Positions 37,319 through 45,960 of a DNA stretch of 64,000 bases are shown here, piece by piece (positions within the stretch are counted from its first letter, which is position 1; each line of letters begins with the position of its first letter). The stretch covers positions 233,836-297,835 of the forward strand of contig JALHMJ010000002.1 of assembly GCA_022844105.1 (NCBI GenBank), in the 5' to 3' direction. This stretch comes from Hyphomicrobium sp. (GTDB lineage: Bacteria; Pseudomonadota; Alphaproteobacteria; Rhizobiales; Hyphomicrobiaceae). A program made the translations under genes and the position numbers. The notes beneath the pieces were generated by a model. The model had not been told where the DNA came from. It did not search any database and saw only the letters and a program-made list of their open reading frames with translations.

Positions 37319-38754
37319 GCAGCAGCTTTCCGAAGCAGCAGATCGGCCGCCGCATTGATGGCCTTCATGCGCTCTTCGCGCACCGACCGGTCGTCCGGCG
37401 TCGCCCCCAGATCCGGATGCCACGATTGCCGCAACGCTTCGACGAGCTTGCGGATCACGGGCTCACTGGCGTCGGCATTGAGCCCCAGCAGAGCAAACGC
37501 TTCCGCGCGCGTCGACGGAACACCCGCCGTTGCCACGGACGCATTCGAAACGACGGGTGGCTCCGGGGCAACCCGCACAGCGAGCGCTTGCCCGGCAGCC
37601 GCCTTCGGTTCCAGCCCCGGCAGGACCGGCTCGAACGCCACGCGCATCGGACCCACCGCGACTGTTGCTTCGGACTGTCTTTTCAAGATCACAAGCAGAG
37701 CCGCAAGGGTCGCGGCCGCGATGAGAATGGCCAAAGCAATCGGCGGCACCGCGATGCCCGACCCATCACCATTCGCACTCCAACCTTCGACACGCGCCCC
37801 CTCCTCCACAACCGGCAAGGCCGGTGCGGGCGCGACTTCCGCAGCGGCAACGACCGTTTCCGACTTAGCCGCGCTTTCGACTTCCTTCGCCGCCGGGTTA
37901 TTGAGGATTGTCGGTACCACGGGCTGCACCGGTTCACGCGCCGCAACGGCGGCTGCCGGCGGTTCCACCTTCGCCGGCTCAGGTGCAGGCGCGGCCGCAG
38001 TTTGCGTGCTTGCCGTTTCGAGCGGTCGCGTTGACGTACTCAATTCGGTCGTCGACTTCGCCTCGGGAATCGCCACCGGCTTTGGTTCGAGCACCACGTC
38101 CGACTTGGCAGCGGTCTGCTTCGGCGGCTCCTTGGGCGTCAAAACGGGCGCGAACGCCGGCTTGCCGCCGGGCGCTGTCGCCGCGGACGGCAGCGGTTCG
38201 CGGTAAGCCTGCGTCTCGCGTGTTGGTTGGCCGTCTTCCAATTCGGCGACGCGCGGATCAAGCGGCGTGAAGATCGCATCGACACCAGCGATGGGCGCAA
38301 AACCGTTCGGCATTTCGACGATGCCCGTTGCCGGGCGCCGGTCGGGAAATGGATAGGAGTCGCGCGGCTCGCGCGGTCCCATCCGGTAATAGAGCGCCCC
38401 CTCATTATTGAAGAACGCGCGCCCGTCGGTCGCCCGTGCGATGGCCTCATAGGCGTCGGGCCAATCGACGCGATCGCGGCCGCACGCCATGGTGAACCGA
38501 TGCACGAGAAACGTGCGGCACCGATCCGGCGACTGCTCGGAACAGGCGCGATACCGCTGCTCCTGCCGCCCCCCGTAAACCCGATACGCCTGATCGCCGG
38601 ACGGGCGCATCTGCACCCGTCCGCCGATCACGTCGCATTCGAACGGCAGTACGATTTGCTCGTCCGCATGCGCCGCTTGTGACGCAAGAAAGGACAGCGG
38701 CAAAAGCGACAGCGCTGCGGTGAGGATGGCGCGGCAAATCAAGGATGTGCTCAT
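37315..38754 (-). CDS. Exported, membrane-anchored protein with C-terminal J-domain
   Basis: A 479-residue protein. A signal peptide (1-30, ending AHADE) leads to an extracytoplasmic region with four cysteines (FECDVIGG, YRACSEQ, DRCRTF, MACGRD), then an Ala/Pro/Thr/Glu-rich stretch (about 170-330), one membrane helix (IALAILIAAATLAALLVIL, about 340-358) and a cytoplasmic tail. The last 65 residues look like a J-domain: EAFALLGLNADASEPVIRKLVEALRQSWHPDLG with the essential HPD tripeptide, then a helix. J-domains recruit and stimulate DnaK, so this may couple envelope state to cytoplasmic Hsp70. Partner and role are unknown. Confidence 0.72.
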   Translation of the reverse strand: MSTSLICRAILTAALSLLPLSFLASQAAHADEQIVLPFECDVIGGRVQMRPSGDQAYRVYGGRQEQRYRACSEQSPDRCRTFLVHRFTMACGRDRVDWPDAYEAIARATDGRAFFNNEGALYYRMGPREPRDSYPFPDRRPATGIVEMPNGFAPIAGVDAIFTPLDPRVAELEDGQPTRETQAYREPLPSAATAPGGKPAFAPVLTPKEPPKQTAAKSDVVLEPKPVAIPEAKSTTELSTSTRPLETASTQTAAAPAPEPAKVEPPAAAVAAREPVQPVVPTILNNPAAKEVESAAKSETVVAAAEVAPAPALPVVEEGARVEGWSANGDGSGIAVPPIALAILIAAATLAALLVILKRQSEATVAVGPMRVAFEPVLPGLEPKAAAGQALAVRVAPEPPVVSNASVATAGVPSTRAEAFALLGLNADASEPVIRKLVEALRQSWHPDLGATPDDRSVREERMKAINAAADLLLRKAAA

Positions 38755-38853
38755 GCCGCAAACCCTAGCCTCAAGGATGGCATCTTTGTGTCCAGCGACG
38801 CGCGATCCCTGACGAGATCGCGCACCGTTGCCGCCATGCCGCGCTCGTTATGC

Positions 38854-39132
38854 TCACGCAGTGCCGCGGCCGACTTCCATGAGAAGGCGTTCAGCCTTGG
38901 CATCGTCCAGGCGATTGGCGAAGCGTTTGGCTTCCTGTTCGTCACACACGGTTTTCGCAAGTGTGAACGCGGCGCCGAGCATCGATACGGTGCCCATGGC
39001 CAGATAGCCCTTGATCCACAAATCGGCGGGCATGGCCCAGATGCCGAGCAGCATCATGCCGACTGCGAAGACAAAGAAGATATAGGTGAACGAGAGCCAG
39101 GCCCCCGTATTTTTAGCAGCAGCGGTCGTCAT
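38854..39132 (-). CDS. YiaA/YiaB-type inner membrane protein
   Basis: 92 residues from ATG 39132. It has the YiaAB two-helix layout: AWLSFTYIFFVFAVGMMLLGIWAM (about 11-34) and KGYLAMGTVSMLGAAFTLAKTV (about 41-62), followed by a charged C-terminal helix DEQEAKRFANRLDDAKAERLLME. It lies 83 bases after pspA on the same strand and is probably in the same operon, so a membrane-stress role is likely. Confidence 0.82.
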   Translation of the reverse strand: MTTAAAKNTGAWLSFTYIFFVFAVGMMLLGIWAMPADLWIKGYLAMGTVSMLGAAFTLAKTVCDEQEAKRFANRLDDAKAERLLMEVGRGTA

Positions 39133-39215
39133 GGCAGAACCTCCAAAGTTGGATTGAGTTTCGCTAACACTTGAGCGCAGGGCATCGGCGAATGAGGCCC
39201 GCGCGGATCGCGGCG

Positions 39216-39929
39216 TCATGGCGCTGCCTCCGAATCCAGAGCGGCCGTGCGTGCCGCCTTGAGGCGAGCCAGCACATCGGCAGGCTTGGTTTTCTTCATC
39301 CGGCCAAAACCCGCCGCCGCGAGCCGGTCTGTGAGATCGCGTCCGCTCTCGCGCTGGTCCAGTTCATCGAGCGCGGCGGCGACATCGTCCTGCTTGGCCT
39401 GCACATCTCGAATACGAACAAGCGTCGCCTCGGCTTCGCGCAGCGCACCGGTCCCGGCATGCAGCGCGCGCCGGCCGTTCACGCCCGCCCGACGTAACGC
39501 ATCCTGGGCCCGCGCCATCTCAAGCCCACGCCGCAGATCCTGCAACCTCAGCCGCCCATCGTCAGAGAGTTGCTTCAGTCGCCGCACATCGGCCGCGAAT
39601 TTTTCGACCGCCGCCTTGCGCATCGCCGTTTCGTCCTCGGTCGCAGCGATCACGGTGGCCACATCCGCCGCCAGATCTTCGCGTTGACCGTCGAGTGCCT
39701 CGCCCGCCGCAGCAACGAGTTCCGCGATGCGCGCTTCGAGCGCCTCCACGGCCCGCTCCTCGCCGGCCTGATGCGCCATGGCGCATGCCAATTCACGCCG
39801 AGAATGTTCGAGCGCGGCGGCCGCATCGCGCAGATTCTGTTCCAGCACGCGGATCGCATGGGCATCGAACAGCGCATCTTCCGCTTCCGACGCCGCCCCG
39901 CGCAAAAGTGTCGTGACGATCTTCAACAT
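39216..39929 (-). CDS. pspA: PspA/IM30-family membrane stress protein
   Basis: 237 residues from ATG 39929, which has CAGGAG 8 bases upstream. Nearly all is amphipathic coiled-coil helix, as in PspA/Vipp1/ESCRT-III-like proteins: LKIVTTLLRGAASEAEDALFDAHAIRVLEQNLRDAAAALEHSRREL at the start, then long Ala/Arg/Glu/Leu helices. PspA binds damaged inner membrane and preserves the proton gradient. No pspF or pspBC is near; instead a divergent TetR gene and three GAAC-N3-GTTC palindromes lie immediately upstream, pointing to TetR-type control. Confidence 0.83.
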   Translation of the reverse strand: MLKIVTTLLRGAASEAEDALFDAHAIRVLEQNLRDAAAALEHSRRELACAMAHQAGEERAVEALEARIAELVAAAGEALDGQREDLAADVATVIAATEDETAMRKAAVEKFAADVRRLKQLSDDGRLRLQDLRRGLEMARAQDALRRAGVNGRRALHAGTGALREAEATLVRIRDVQAKQDDVAAALDELDQRESGRDLTDRLAAAGFGRMKKTKPADVLARLKAARTAALDSEAAP

Positions 39930-40014
39930 GATGGTGGCTCCTGTTGATCTGAGTTTGGCGATGAACACCGCCACCCGCGCTTCGGCCAGGCTACGTTCCC
40001 GCCCGTTGCGCGTA

Positions 40015-40084
40015 TGAACAATGTTCAAAACTCACCATGCCCGAGATTTGAACATTGTTCAAGCAATCCATTGAACCTCGTTCG
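40015..40084. promoter_or_regulatory. Three GAAC-N3-GTTC operator-like palindromes
   Basis: TGAACAATGTTCA (40015-40027), TTGAACATTGTTCAA (40048-40062) and TTGAACCTCGTTCG (40071-40084) all contain GAAC-N3-GTTC. Their centres are at 40021, 40055 and 40078. They fill the space between divergent pspA and tetR starts, where a dimeric repressor such as the adjacent TetR protein would act on both genes. Confidence 0.72.
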
Positions 40085-40114
40085 CCGATGCGGAATCGTG
40101 TTTAATGTCGCGTT

Positions 40115-40753
40115 ATGGCCCGACCCGCAAAGCTCCCCGACGCCCCGCCTCAGCCCGCCGAACCGGTCGGACGCGACGCCCTGCGGGCATTGATTCTAGA
40201 AAAGGCCGGCCGCATCGTCGCCGAGGAAGGTCTGCCCGCAGTCCAGGCGCGTCGGCTTGCGGCCGAGGGAAACTGCGCCGTCGGCACGCTCTATAATATC
40301 TTTGGTGATCGCGACGGGCTGATCCTCGCCGTCAACCGCGAAACAATGGCAGACCTTGGCCGTCCGCTGGAAGCCGCCCGCAAGGCCGCGGCCGGTGGTC
40401 CGCTCGAAACACGCCTCTTGGCGCTGGCCCTCGCCTACACCGCCTTCGCCTTGCAAAACCGCAACCGCTGGCTTGCCGTGTTCGAGTTCCGGCTGCCCGA
40501 CGACGCCGCCTTGCCCGCGGATTTCGAGGCCGAACGCGCCCGTCTCCTATCGCTGCTGGAAGAGACCATCGGCCCCGACGTGGCCAACGCTGCCCAGCGC
40601 CGCATCGCCGCCCGCGCGCTCTTCGGCGCCGCCCACGGCATTCTGCACCTCGCCGTCAACAACCGCCTGTCCGATTTCGATGCCGGCGCGGTCGAACGCG
40701 AGATCCGCTTCATCGTCAAAGCCGCCGCCGCCGGCATGCTCAAGCGCGCTTGA
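40115..40753 (+). CDS. TetR/AcrR-family transcriptional regulator
   Basis: A 212-residue regulator. The HTH is in residues about 25-70 (ILEKAGRIVAEEGLPAVQARRLAAEGNCAVGTLYNIFGDRDGLILAVN). The C-terminal helical domain, with ARALFGAAHGILHLAVN, is of the WHG type. It is divergent from pspA-yiaA and likely represses itself and that operon through the three palindromes at 40015-40084; the inducer is unknown. Its 3' end overlaps the solute-binding protein gene on the other strand by 14 bases. Confidence 0.88.
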   Translation: MARPAKLPDAPPQPAEPVGRDALRALILEKAGRIVAEEGLPAVQARRLAAEGNCAVGTLYNIFGDRDGLILAVNRETMADLGRPLEAARKAAAGGPLETRLLALALAYTAFALQNRNRWLAVFEFRLPDDAALPADFEAERARLLSLLEETIGPDVANAAQRRIAARALFGAAHGILHLAVNNRLSDFDAGAVEREIRFIVKAAAAGMLKRA

Positions 40754-41786
40754 AAGCGGATCGCGCGGCCCTGAGGACGGTCCGCAACCGCTTGTAGTCT
40801 GGAACCACCCGATACTGCGCGCAGCGGCCAAGATCGCCCTCCAGCGTCTCCCACTGCATCGCGTCCAGATGCGCCGCACTGAAGTGCGCCAGAACGGACG
40901 GCTCCAGCATCTGCAGAACCGGATTGACGGAACCGCCGGCCAAAGCCGCGCGCGCAGCCGTTTCGGGCTGCACGAGATATTCCAGGAAAGACGTCGCCTC
41001 AGCCATCTTCTGCGACGTGGCCAACAATGCATTCACCTCGACGAACGAAATGCCGCCGCGTCCCTCGACCGGACCTCTGCGCGGCGTGATCGACCGCAGC
41101 TGCGCATGACCCGCAAGCCGCGCCAACGAGCAGGTGTAGACGCCCCCACCAAGATGGAAATCAATATCACGACGAACCAGCGACCGATTGAGCGCGTGAT
41201 GATCGCTCGTCACCATTGCTGCCCGCGAATACCACGCCTCCGCCACGCGCCTAAAGGCCTCGACCTGCGGTTCGCCCATTCGCAGAAACGGATCCAAACC
41301 CGCAGCCATCGCGATGTGGATCACATTGAAATCTTCGTAATCCAGGATGCCGTAGCGGCCGGCAAAGCGACGGTCCTCGGCAAGTGCGAAGCCCTGCTCT
41401 TCCCCGACCTCCACCGAAATGGCTTCAGTGTTGATGACAAGGTTGAAAGGGCCAAATCTCTGGCAAACGCCGATCGGGGCACCTTCGGATGAGAGCCCCC
41501 ACCGATTGAGCTCTTGAAACACAGGCGGCATCGGCGTTGCAGCAGCTGCACGCATCCGCTCGCTAGTGAGTTGTTCAATGTGTCCCGCCGACGAGAGAAT
41601 ATCCCGCACGAACGGACTGTTGATGTTGACCAGATCCCACTGACCCGCGCCGGTCAGCACGCGCTCGGCAGCGTCAAAATCGCTGATGTGCGCATCCAGC
41701 TCCACCGTGATGCCGGATTTTTCGTTGAACGGGGCAATCAACCCCGGATCGTCATAGCCCTCCCACCCGAGTATCCTGAGGCTCAT
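40740..41786 (-). CDS. PotD/PotF-like solute-binding protein without signal peptide
   Basis: A 348-residue protein with the fold of spermidine/putrescine-type extracellular binding proteins: LRILGWEGYDDPGLIAPFNEKSGITVEL at the very start, WDLVNINSPFVRDILSSAGHIEQL, GVCQRFGPFNLVINTEAIS, and the late SFVEVNALLATSQKMAEATSFLEYLVQPE. The first strand begins at residue 3, so no signal peptide is encoded from this start, and no longer open frame with one is visible. No permease or ATPase gene is adjacent. It may be cytoplasmic, use an undetected start, or be a decaying orphan. Confidence 0.72.
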   Translation of the reverse strand: MSLRILGWEGYDDPGLIAPFNEKSGITVELDAHISDFDAAERVLTGAGQWDLVNINSPFVRDILSSAGHIEQLTSERMRAAAATPMPPVFQELNRWGLSSEGAPIGVCQRFGPFNLVINTEAISVEVGEEQGFALAEDRRFAGRYGILDYEDFNVIHIAMAAGLDPFLRMGEPQVEAFRRVAEAWYSRAAMVTSDHHALNRSLVRRDIDFHLGGGVYTCSLARLAGHAQLRSITPRRGPVEGRGGISFVEVNALLATSQKMAEATSFLEYLVQPETAARAALAGGSVNPVLQMLEPSVLAHFSAAHLDAMQWETLEGDLGRCAQYRVVPDYKRLRTVLRAARSAFKRA

Positions 41787-42002
41787 GCGCGTGCGGGCTC
41801 CAGCTGAGCTCAGGTCGGTGACCGTTTCAAAAACGGCTCACCATAACGCCAACGACCACCACGCGGCTGCCGAACTACCAGATCGTCTGTGAACTTGTGA
41901 AGGAGATGGTTGTCCGTCAGAGGGCCGCTAGTCAGCCTCGTCGGTACAAGGCAACTCAGCCGCCCTTTTTTTCGCCCAGCGGCACCCGCAACGCGACATA
42001 GG

Positions 42003-42079
42003 TGGTAGCGGGACCCGGACTTGAACCGGGGACCTACGGATTATGATTCCGCCGCTCTAACCAACTGAGCTATCCCGCC
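42003..42079 (-). tRNA. tRNA-Met (anticodon CAT), elongator type
   Basis: The minus strand folds as a full cloverleaf: acceptor GGCGGGA/TCCCGCT, D-arm with AGCTCAGTTGGTTAGAGC, anticodon stem GCGGA/TCCGT around loop ATCATAA (anticodon CAT), and T-arm CCCGG/CCGGG with TTCAAGT. The discriminator A is followed by an encoded CCA. The anticodon stem lacks the three G-C pairs of initiator tRNA, and position 1 pairs (G-U), so it is not the initiator. The body resembles elongator tRNA-Met rather than tRNA-Ile2. A hairpin GGCCGTC/GACGGCC (42089-42108) lies just upstream. Confidence 0.93.
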
Positions 42080-42238
42080 ATGCCAGAGGGCCGTCTATAG
42101 GGACGGCCAGCCAACCGTGTCAAGCGCCGACCACCGTTGTCAGGCACCCCAACCCATCATGACCTGGGCAGGCCTTCAATCGCCCGCCGCGCTGTACCCC
42201 GTCGCGAACGGTTGCACGCGCCACGGGGCGTCGCGGCC

Positions 42239-42967
42239 CTACTCGGCCGCGATCCGCTTGGTCTCGGCGGACTTGCGAAACCGCATCATCGTGAAAATGC
42301 CGAACGGGCGAATGGACTGCCGCTCGATCAACTTGAGGTCGTCGCAAACCATCACGCGCGAATGATCGAAAATCGGTCGCCAGCCGATCAGCTCGGCGAA
42401 CGGAGCCATCCGCCGCTCGACCCAGCCGCGAACGCCTTCGTCCTGGCTGAAGTGATTGACGATCAGAACTTCGCCACCCGGCTTCGTCACACGCGAAAGT
42501 TCGCGCATCACCTTTTCCGGATCGGGAACGACCGTCATGACATACATGGCAACGACGGTATCGAACGAGTGATCGGGGAACTCCAGTTCCCCCGCATCCA
42601 TTTCGTAAAGGCCTTCGATGTTCGTCAGGCCCTTTTCGGTGACGCGCTGACGCGCCTTCTCCAGCATGTCCGTCGACAGGTCGATGCCGACAATTTCCAG
42701 CTCGCGCTTATAGTCGGGCAGCGACAGGCCGGTGCCGACGCCCACTTCCAGGACGCGCCCCGTGCGGTTTCGATTGATCGCCTCAGCCGTATGACGGCGC
42801 CCCTCCGTCGCCACCTTGCCGAACGTATGGTCGTAAACCGGCGCCCAGCGCCGGTACGCAACCTTCACGGAGTCCTCATGGATATGACCGATGTGCACGA
42901 CACGGCCACCGGCCTTCTGCACCTGAGGTCCGGTGCGCCTCGCATGTGGCCGCAAATTCGAAACCAT
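42239..42967 (-). CDS. pmtA: Class I methyltransferase, PmtA-type phospholipid N-methyltransferase
   Basis: A SAM-dependent methyltransferase of about 242 residues (start 42967; a start at 43000 would add 11). It has the motif I VLEVGVGTGLSLPDY, VGIDLSTDMLEKARQRV, and MDAGELEFPDHSFDTVVAMYVMTVVPDPEKVMREL. The region before it, VKVAYRRWAPVYDHTFGKV, is characteristic of Rhodobacter/Rhizobium PmtA, which methylates phosphatidylethanolamine stepwise to phosphatidylcholine. This fits the PC-containing membranes of the order. UbiE-type quinone methylation is a less likely alternative. Confidence 0.8.
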   Translation of the reverse strand: MVSNLRPHARRTGPQVQKAGGRVVHIGHIHEDSVKVAYRRWAPVYDHTFGKVATEGRRHTAEAINRNRTGRVLEVGVGTGLSLPDYKRELEIVGIDLSTDMLEKARQRVTEKGLTNIEGLYEMDAGELEFPDHSFDTVVAMYVMTVVPDPEKVMRELSRVTKPGGEVLIVNHFSQDEGVRGWVERRMAPFAELIGWRPIFDHSRVMVCDDLKLIERQSIRPFGIFTMMRFRKSAETKRIAAE

Positions 42968-43020
42968 CTGCCAACCTCGTCCTTCTCGTTGCCCCCGCAC
43001 GCGCTAGACGTGCAATTCAT

Positions 43021-44214
43021 TCAACTCGCCGCGCGCCGAACTTCGCCTGTTCTGGCCCCGGCCGCATCAGGACCTGCTGTCACAGGAACGTCATGCGAGC
43101 GAAGCGTGCGCACGATCGTCCCGCCGCCGAGCACACGCGACCCCAAACTGCCATCGGCGTAGAATACGCACGCCTGCCCAGCCGCGATACCTTGCTGCGC
43201 TTGCGTTAAAACGACTTTGATTTCGCCATCACCGTTCCGCAACAGTGTTGCCGGCTGCGTCGGCTGAGAGGAACGCACGCGAACGTGCAGATCAAGTTCA
43301 AGCTCCGCCACATCATCGAGCGACCCGTCTCCGAGCCAGTTGACGTCCCTGAGAACCACCGCAACCGTCTCCAGCGCCTGGCGCGGCCCGACGACGACTT
43401 CGTTGCGCGATGCGTCCAGCCGCACAACGAATAGGGGTTCCGCACTGGGAATACGAATGCCGCGCCGCTGGCCGACCGTGTAATTGATGATGCCGTCGTG
43501 CTGTCCAAGACGCCGCCCGTCAACGTGCACGATATCGCCGGGCTGCAACGCCCCCGGCTTCAGGCGTTCGATGACGTCCGTGTATCGGCCCTTCGGCACG
43601 AAGCAGATATCCTGGCTGTCTGACTTGTCGGCGACCGGCAACCGAAGTTCGCGCGCCAGTTCGCGCACATCGGCCTTCGGCATGTCGCCGAGCGGGAACA
43701 TGATCCGCTCCAGCTGCCGGCGCGTGGTGGCGAAAAGGAAATAGCTCTGATCGCGGTCCGCATCGCGCGCCCGACTCAGCACCGGCCCGGCCTCGGTCTG
43801 CGCCAGACGGATGTAGTGGCCTGTCGCCAACTTCTCCGCCCCGAGCTCCATCGCCATATCCAGAAGATCCTTGAACTTGATCTCCTGATTGCACGTGACA
43901 CACGGGATCGGGGTCTGGCCCGACATATAGCTGTCGGCGAAGCTCGCCATCACTTTGTCGGCGAAACGGCGCTCGTAATCGAGAACATAGTGCGGGATGC
44001 CGATGACATCTGCGACGCGGCGCGCGTCTTGAATGTCCTGACCGGCACAGCACGCGCCTTTGCGCGCCGTCGCTTCGCCATGATCATAGAGTTGCAGCGT
44101 GATGCCGATCACGTCGTAACCCTGCCGCTTGAGAATTGCGGCCACGAGAGAGCTATCCACCCCGCCCGACATCGCGACGACGACACGCCGGCCGCTGCCA
44201 ATAGTCGCGTCCAT
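43021..44214 (-). CDS. mnmA: tRNA 2-thiouridylase MnmA
   Basis: About 397 residues from ATG 44214. The PP-loop [20 protein letters not shown] opens the protein. [14 protein letters not shown] holds the catalytic nucleophile Cys, and CVFYADGS near the C-terminus holds the second active Cys. MnmA puts sulfur on U34 of tRNA-Lys, -Glu and -Gln. The frame is open to 44376, but the extra residues are not MnmA-like; a GTG at 44265 is another possible start. An EcfG-type promoter match at 44350-44374 supports transcription from within that open stretch. Confidence 0.93.
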   Translation of the reverse strand: MDATIGSGRRVVVAMSGGVDSSLVAAILKRQGYDVIGITLQLYDHGEATARKGACCAGQDIQDARRVADVIGIPHYVLDYERRFADKVMASFADSYMSGQTPIPCVTCNQEIKFKDLLDMAMELGAEKLATGHYIRLAQTEAGPVLSRARDADRDQSYFLFATTRRQLERIMFPLGDMPKADVRELARELRLPVADKSDSQDICFVPKGRYTDVIERLKPGALQPGDIVHVDGRRLGQHDGIINYTVGQRRGIRIPSAEPLFVVRLDASRNEVVVGPRQALETVAVVLRDVNWLGDGSLDDVAELELDLHVRVRSSQPTQPATLLRNGDGEIKVVLTQAQQGIAAGQACVFYADGSLGSRVLGGGTIVRTLRSHDVPVTAGPDAAGARTGEVRRAAS

Positions 44215-44349
44215 GACGGACGCGGCGGCGAGGGAACTGGTCGTGGTATCGGTGGCCTCAGTCACGGCAATGGGGCTCTTGAAGCAAGTGTTCTCAGAAT
44301 GTCGATCGACGGCGGACGGCTTGTGGCGCGGATCGCCCAGGCGCCAACC

Positions 44350-44374
44350 AACGCAAGCGTGAACCGAGCGTTCC
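44350..44374 (-). promoter_or_regulatory. EcfG-type promoter upstream of mnmA
   Basis: On the minus strand GGAAC (44374-44370), 16 bases, then CGTT (44353-44350). It predicts a transcript starting near 44343, about 130 bases before the mnmA ATG. The match is exact in both boxes, but mnmA is not a classical member of this regulon. Confidence 0.5.
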
Positions 44375-44674
44375 ACACCCCCGTGTCAACTCTGCGGCGG
44401 CGCAGCATGACGGTTGCAGAGGCAGGGCACAAGACCTCTGTTTACCGCTTTCCCGCCGCCTCTGACAAGCGCGCCCGCAGGCACGGCGACGATTGGCTTG
44501 TGCACACGGCGCAACTCTTTTCTCGCGCCGCCATTCTAACCGTATTCGCCGATTTCATGAATCGGGTCTGAACCGCCTCGCCGAACCGGCACGAAACGTG
44601 CCTCTTCGGTATCAACCTTAATACCTTGGCAGCCATTCGCGAGACACGCCGTTATGGTATGTTCACTCAATGGG

Positions 44675-44689
44675 TTAGGTCGAATTTAA
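44675..44689 (+). promoter_or_regulatory. CtrA-type box before sciP
   Basis: TTAG-N7-TTAA, one mismatch from the CtrA consensus TTAA-N7-TTAA, lies 53 bases before the sciP ATG. In Caulobacter sciP is activated by CtrA. Confidence 0.55.
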
Positions 44690-44741
44690 GCTCAGCCTGT
44701 TAGATTAGTTTTTGCGTGGTCATCAGAGTGTACCGAGTATC

Positions 44742-45020
44742 ATGACCGAACATCAGTTGAGAGGGCGTACGCGCTATGTCATCGGGCCTGACGGGTCTCC
44801 GCTGACCGTAGCCGACTTACCGCCCAAAGATACGAAACGCTGGGTCATCCGCCGCAAGGCGGAGGTGGTGGCTGCCGTTCGCGGCGGTCTACTCAGCATC
44901 GAAGAAGCTTGCGATCGGTACAAGTTGACCGTCGATGAGTTCCTGTCGTGGCAACGGTCAATCGACCAGCATGGCCTACCCGGCTTGCGCGCCACGAAAA
45001 TTCAGGATTACCGCCGCTAG
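44742..45020 (+). CDS. sciP: CtrA inhibitor SciP
   Basis: 92 residues from ATG 44742 (MTEHQLRGRTRYVIGPDGSPLTVADLPP), the length of Caulobacter SciP (DUF1153). The conserved core is DTKRWVIRRKAEVVAAVRGGLLSIEEACDRYKLTVDEFLSWQRSIDQHG, an HTH-like fold. SciP binds CtrA on DNA in swarmer cells and blocks recruitment of RNA polymerase. It lies 2 kb from ctrA, and a CtrA-type box stands before it. Confidence 0.95.
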   Translation: MTEHQLRGRTRYVIGPDGSPLTVADLPPKDTKRWVIRRKAEVVAAVRGGLLSIEEACDRYKLTVDEFLSWQRSIDQHGLPGLRATKIQDYRR

Positions 45021-45096
45021 CCGCCGGTGTGTGGTTAGGCTGCGTAAAGCGCGCCGCTTCGGTCACCGAGGCGGCGCGTATTGGCTTGTATCGCCT

Positions 45097-45699
45097 CTAG
45101 CGCGGCTTTTGCGCTGTGGGCTTGACCGCTGCTGCTGCCTTGGCCGTTGTCTTACCGCCCGTCGCCGGTGGGGCCACGGCCGCCGCGGCGTTCGCATCGC
45201 CTGCCCCTGGGACCGGCCCCTCCCCGCAACCTTCCTCGCCGGCGGCCCACCTGCGGGCATCGCGGCCGAGGGGCTCCGCCCATTCGGGCGGCAGGCGGAA
45301 ATTCTCGATGTCGACCGTGGTTCCTTCCGGCGCCGGCACGACGGCCAGCCTCCACGCCCGGATCGAGCGCGGGTCTGCCGCGGTACGATCACGCTGGTGG
45401 ATGCTGATCACGGACCCGCCGCCCTTCGATGGCGGTTCGGCTTCGGCATTGTAGATATATCCTGGCTTGAGCGGACCGCTGGCCCCGAACCAGCAGGTCA
45501 AAATGCCCCGCGCAACACGGGTGTAGATTTCGGTTGGCGCCCCGACGGGCCGCGGCGCATCCGCAGGCGCCAGTTTCGGAGTGATGGCAGCAACATCAGG
45601 CAGCCCGGGACCACTTGGCAAACTTAGCCCACCACCGGCGCATCCCGCCAGCAACGCGGCAGCCCATAGGAGGGCAAAGATGAGGGCGCAAAATCGCAT
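45097..45699 (-). CDS. Putative lipoprotein
   Basis: 200 residues from ATG 45699. The N-terminus MRFCALIFALLWAAALLAGC is a lipoprotein signal with lipobox LAGC (Cys20). The mature part includes RVARGILTCWFGASGPLKPGYIYNAEAEPPSKGGGSVISIHQRD and AWRLAVVPAPEGTTVDIENFRLPPEWA, then an Ala/Lys-rich tail. I recognise no named family. A long open extension upstream to 45888 runs over a terminator and is not coding. Confidence 0.7.
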   Translation of the reverse strand: MRFCALIFALLWAAALLAGCAGGGLSLPSGPGLPDVAAITPKLAPADAPRPVGAPTEIYTRVARGILTCWFGASGPLKPGYIYNAEAEPPSKGGGSVISIHQRDRTAADPRSIRAWRLAVVPAPEGTTVDIENFRLPPEWAEPLGRDARRWAAGEEGCGEGPVPGAGDANAAAAVAPPATGGKTTAKAAAAVKPTAQKPR

Positions 45700-45872
45700 G
45701 AAGTCTGGGCCTGCACCGCGCTGATCGGGGAAACGAGCGAATGAACACATCCGGAACACGGGTTCGGTAAGCTCCGATTCCGGCCGTTTGCGGACGCTTC
45801 CCACGTCGATCAGATTCGCACAACCCGCCCCTGACCGCCGAACACCCGCAGATCGACCGCGCCGGCAACGCA

Positions 45873-45910
45873 AAACGGGCCGGAACACTCACTGTCCCGG
45901 CCCGTTTCGA
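45873..45910 (-). terminator. Rho-independent terminator after the fliJ-like gene
   Basis: AAACGGGCCGG and its complement CCGGCCCGTTT form a strong stem around 12 bases. On the minus strand it ends in TTTTGCG and lies 50 bases after the fliJ-like stop codon. Confidence 0.7.
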
Positions 45911-45960
45911 TGTCTGTGTCTCGATGTCGGAAGCCGAATGTCCGTTTCCGGCACAATGAC

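Larger units (their letters stand above)
44215..44741. other. Divergent intergenic region mnmA-sciP
   Basis: No gene is supported here. The left part carries the EcfG-type match for mnmA (44350-44374). The right part, of lower GC content, carries the CtrA-type box (44675-44689) before sciP. Confidence 0.5.

Noticed and set aside
42137-43162. Long plus-strand frame opposite pmtA
   Set aside because: It is a high-GC antisense frame without motifs or ribosome site; pmtA on the other strand accounts for the region.
45882-45906. GGAAC-N16-CGTT on the plus strand
   Set aside because: The match lies wholly within the terminator hairpin after the fliJ-like gene and has no plus-strand gene downstream, so it is taken as the one chance hit expected.
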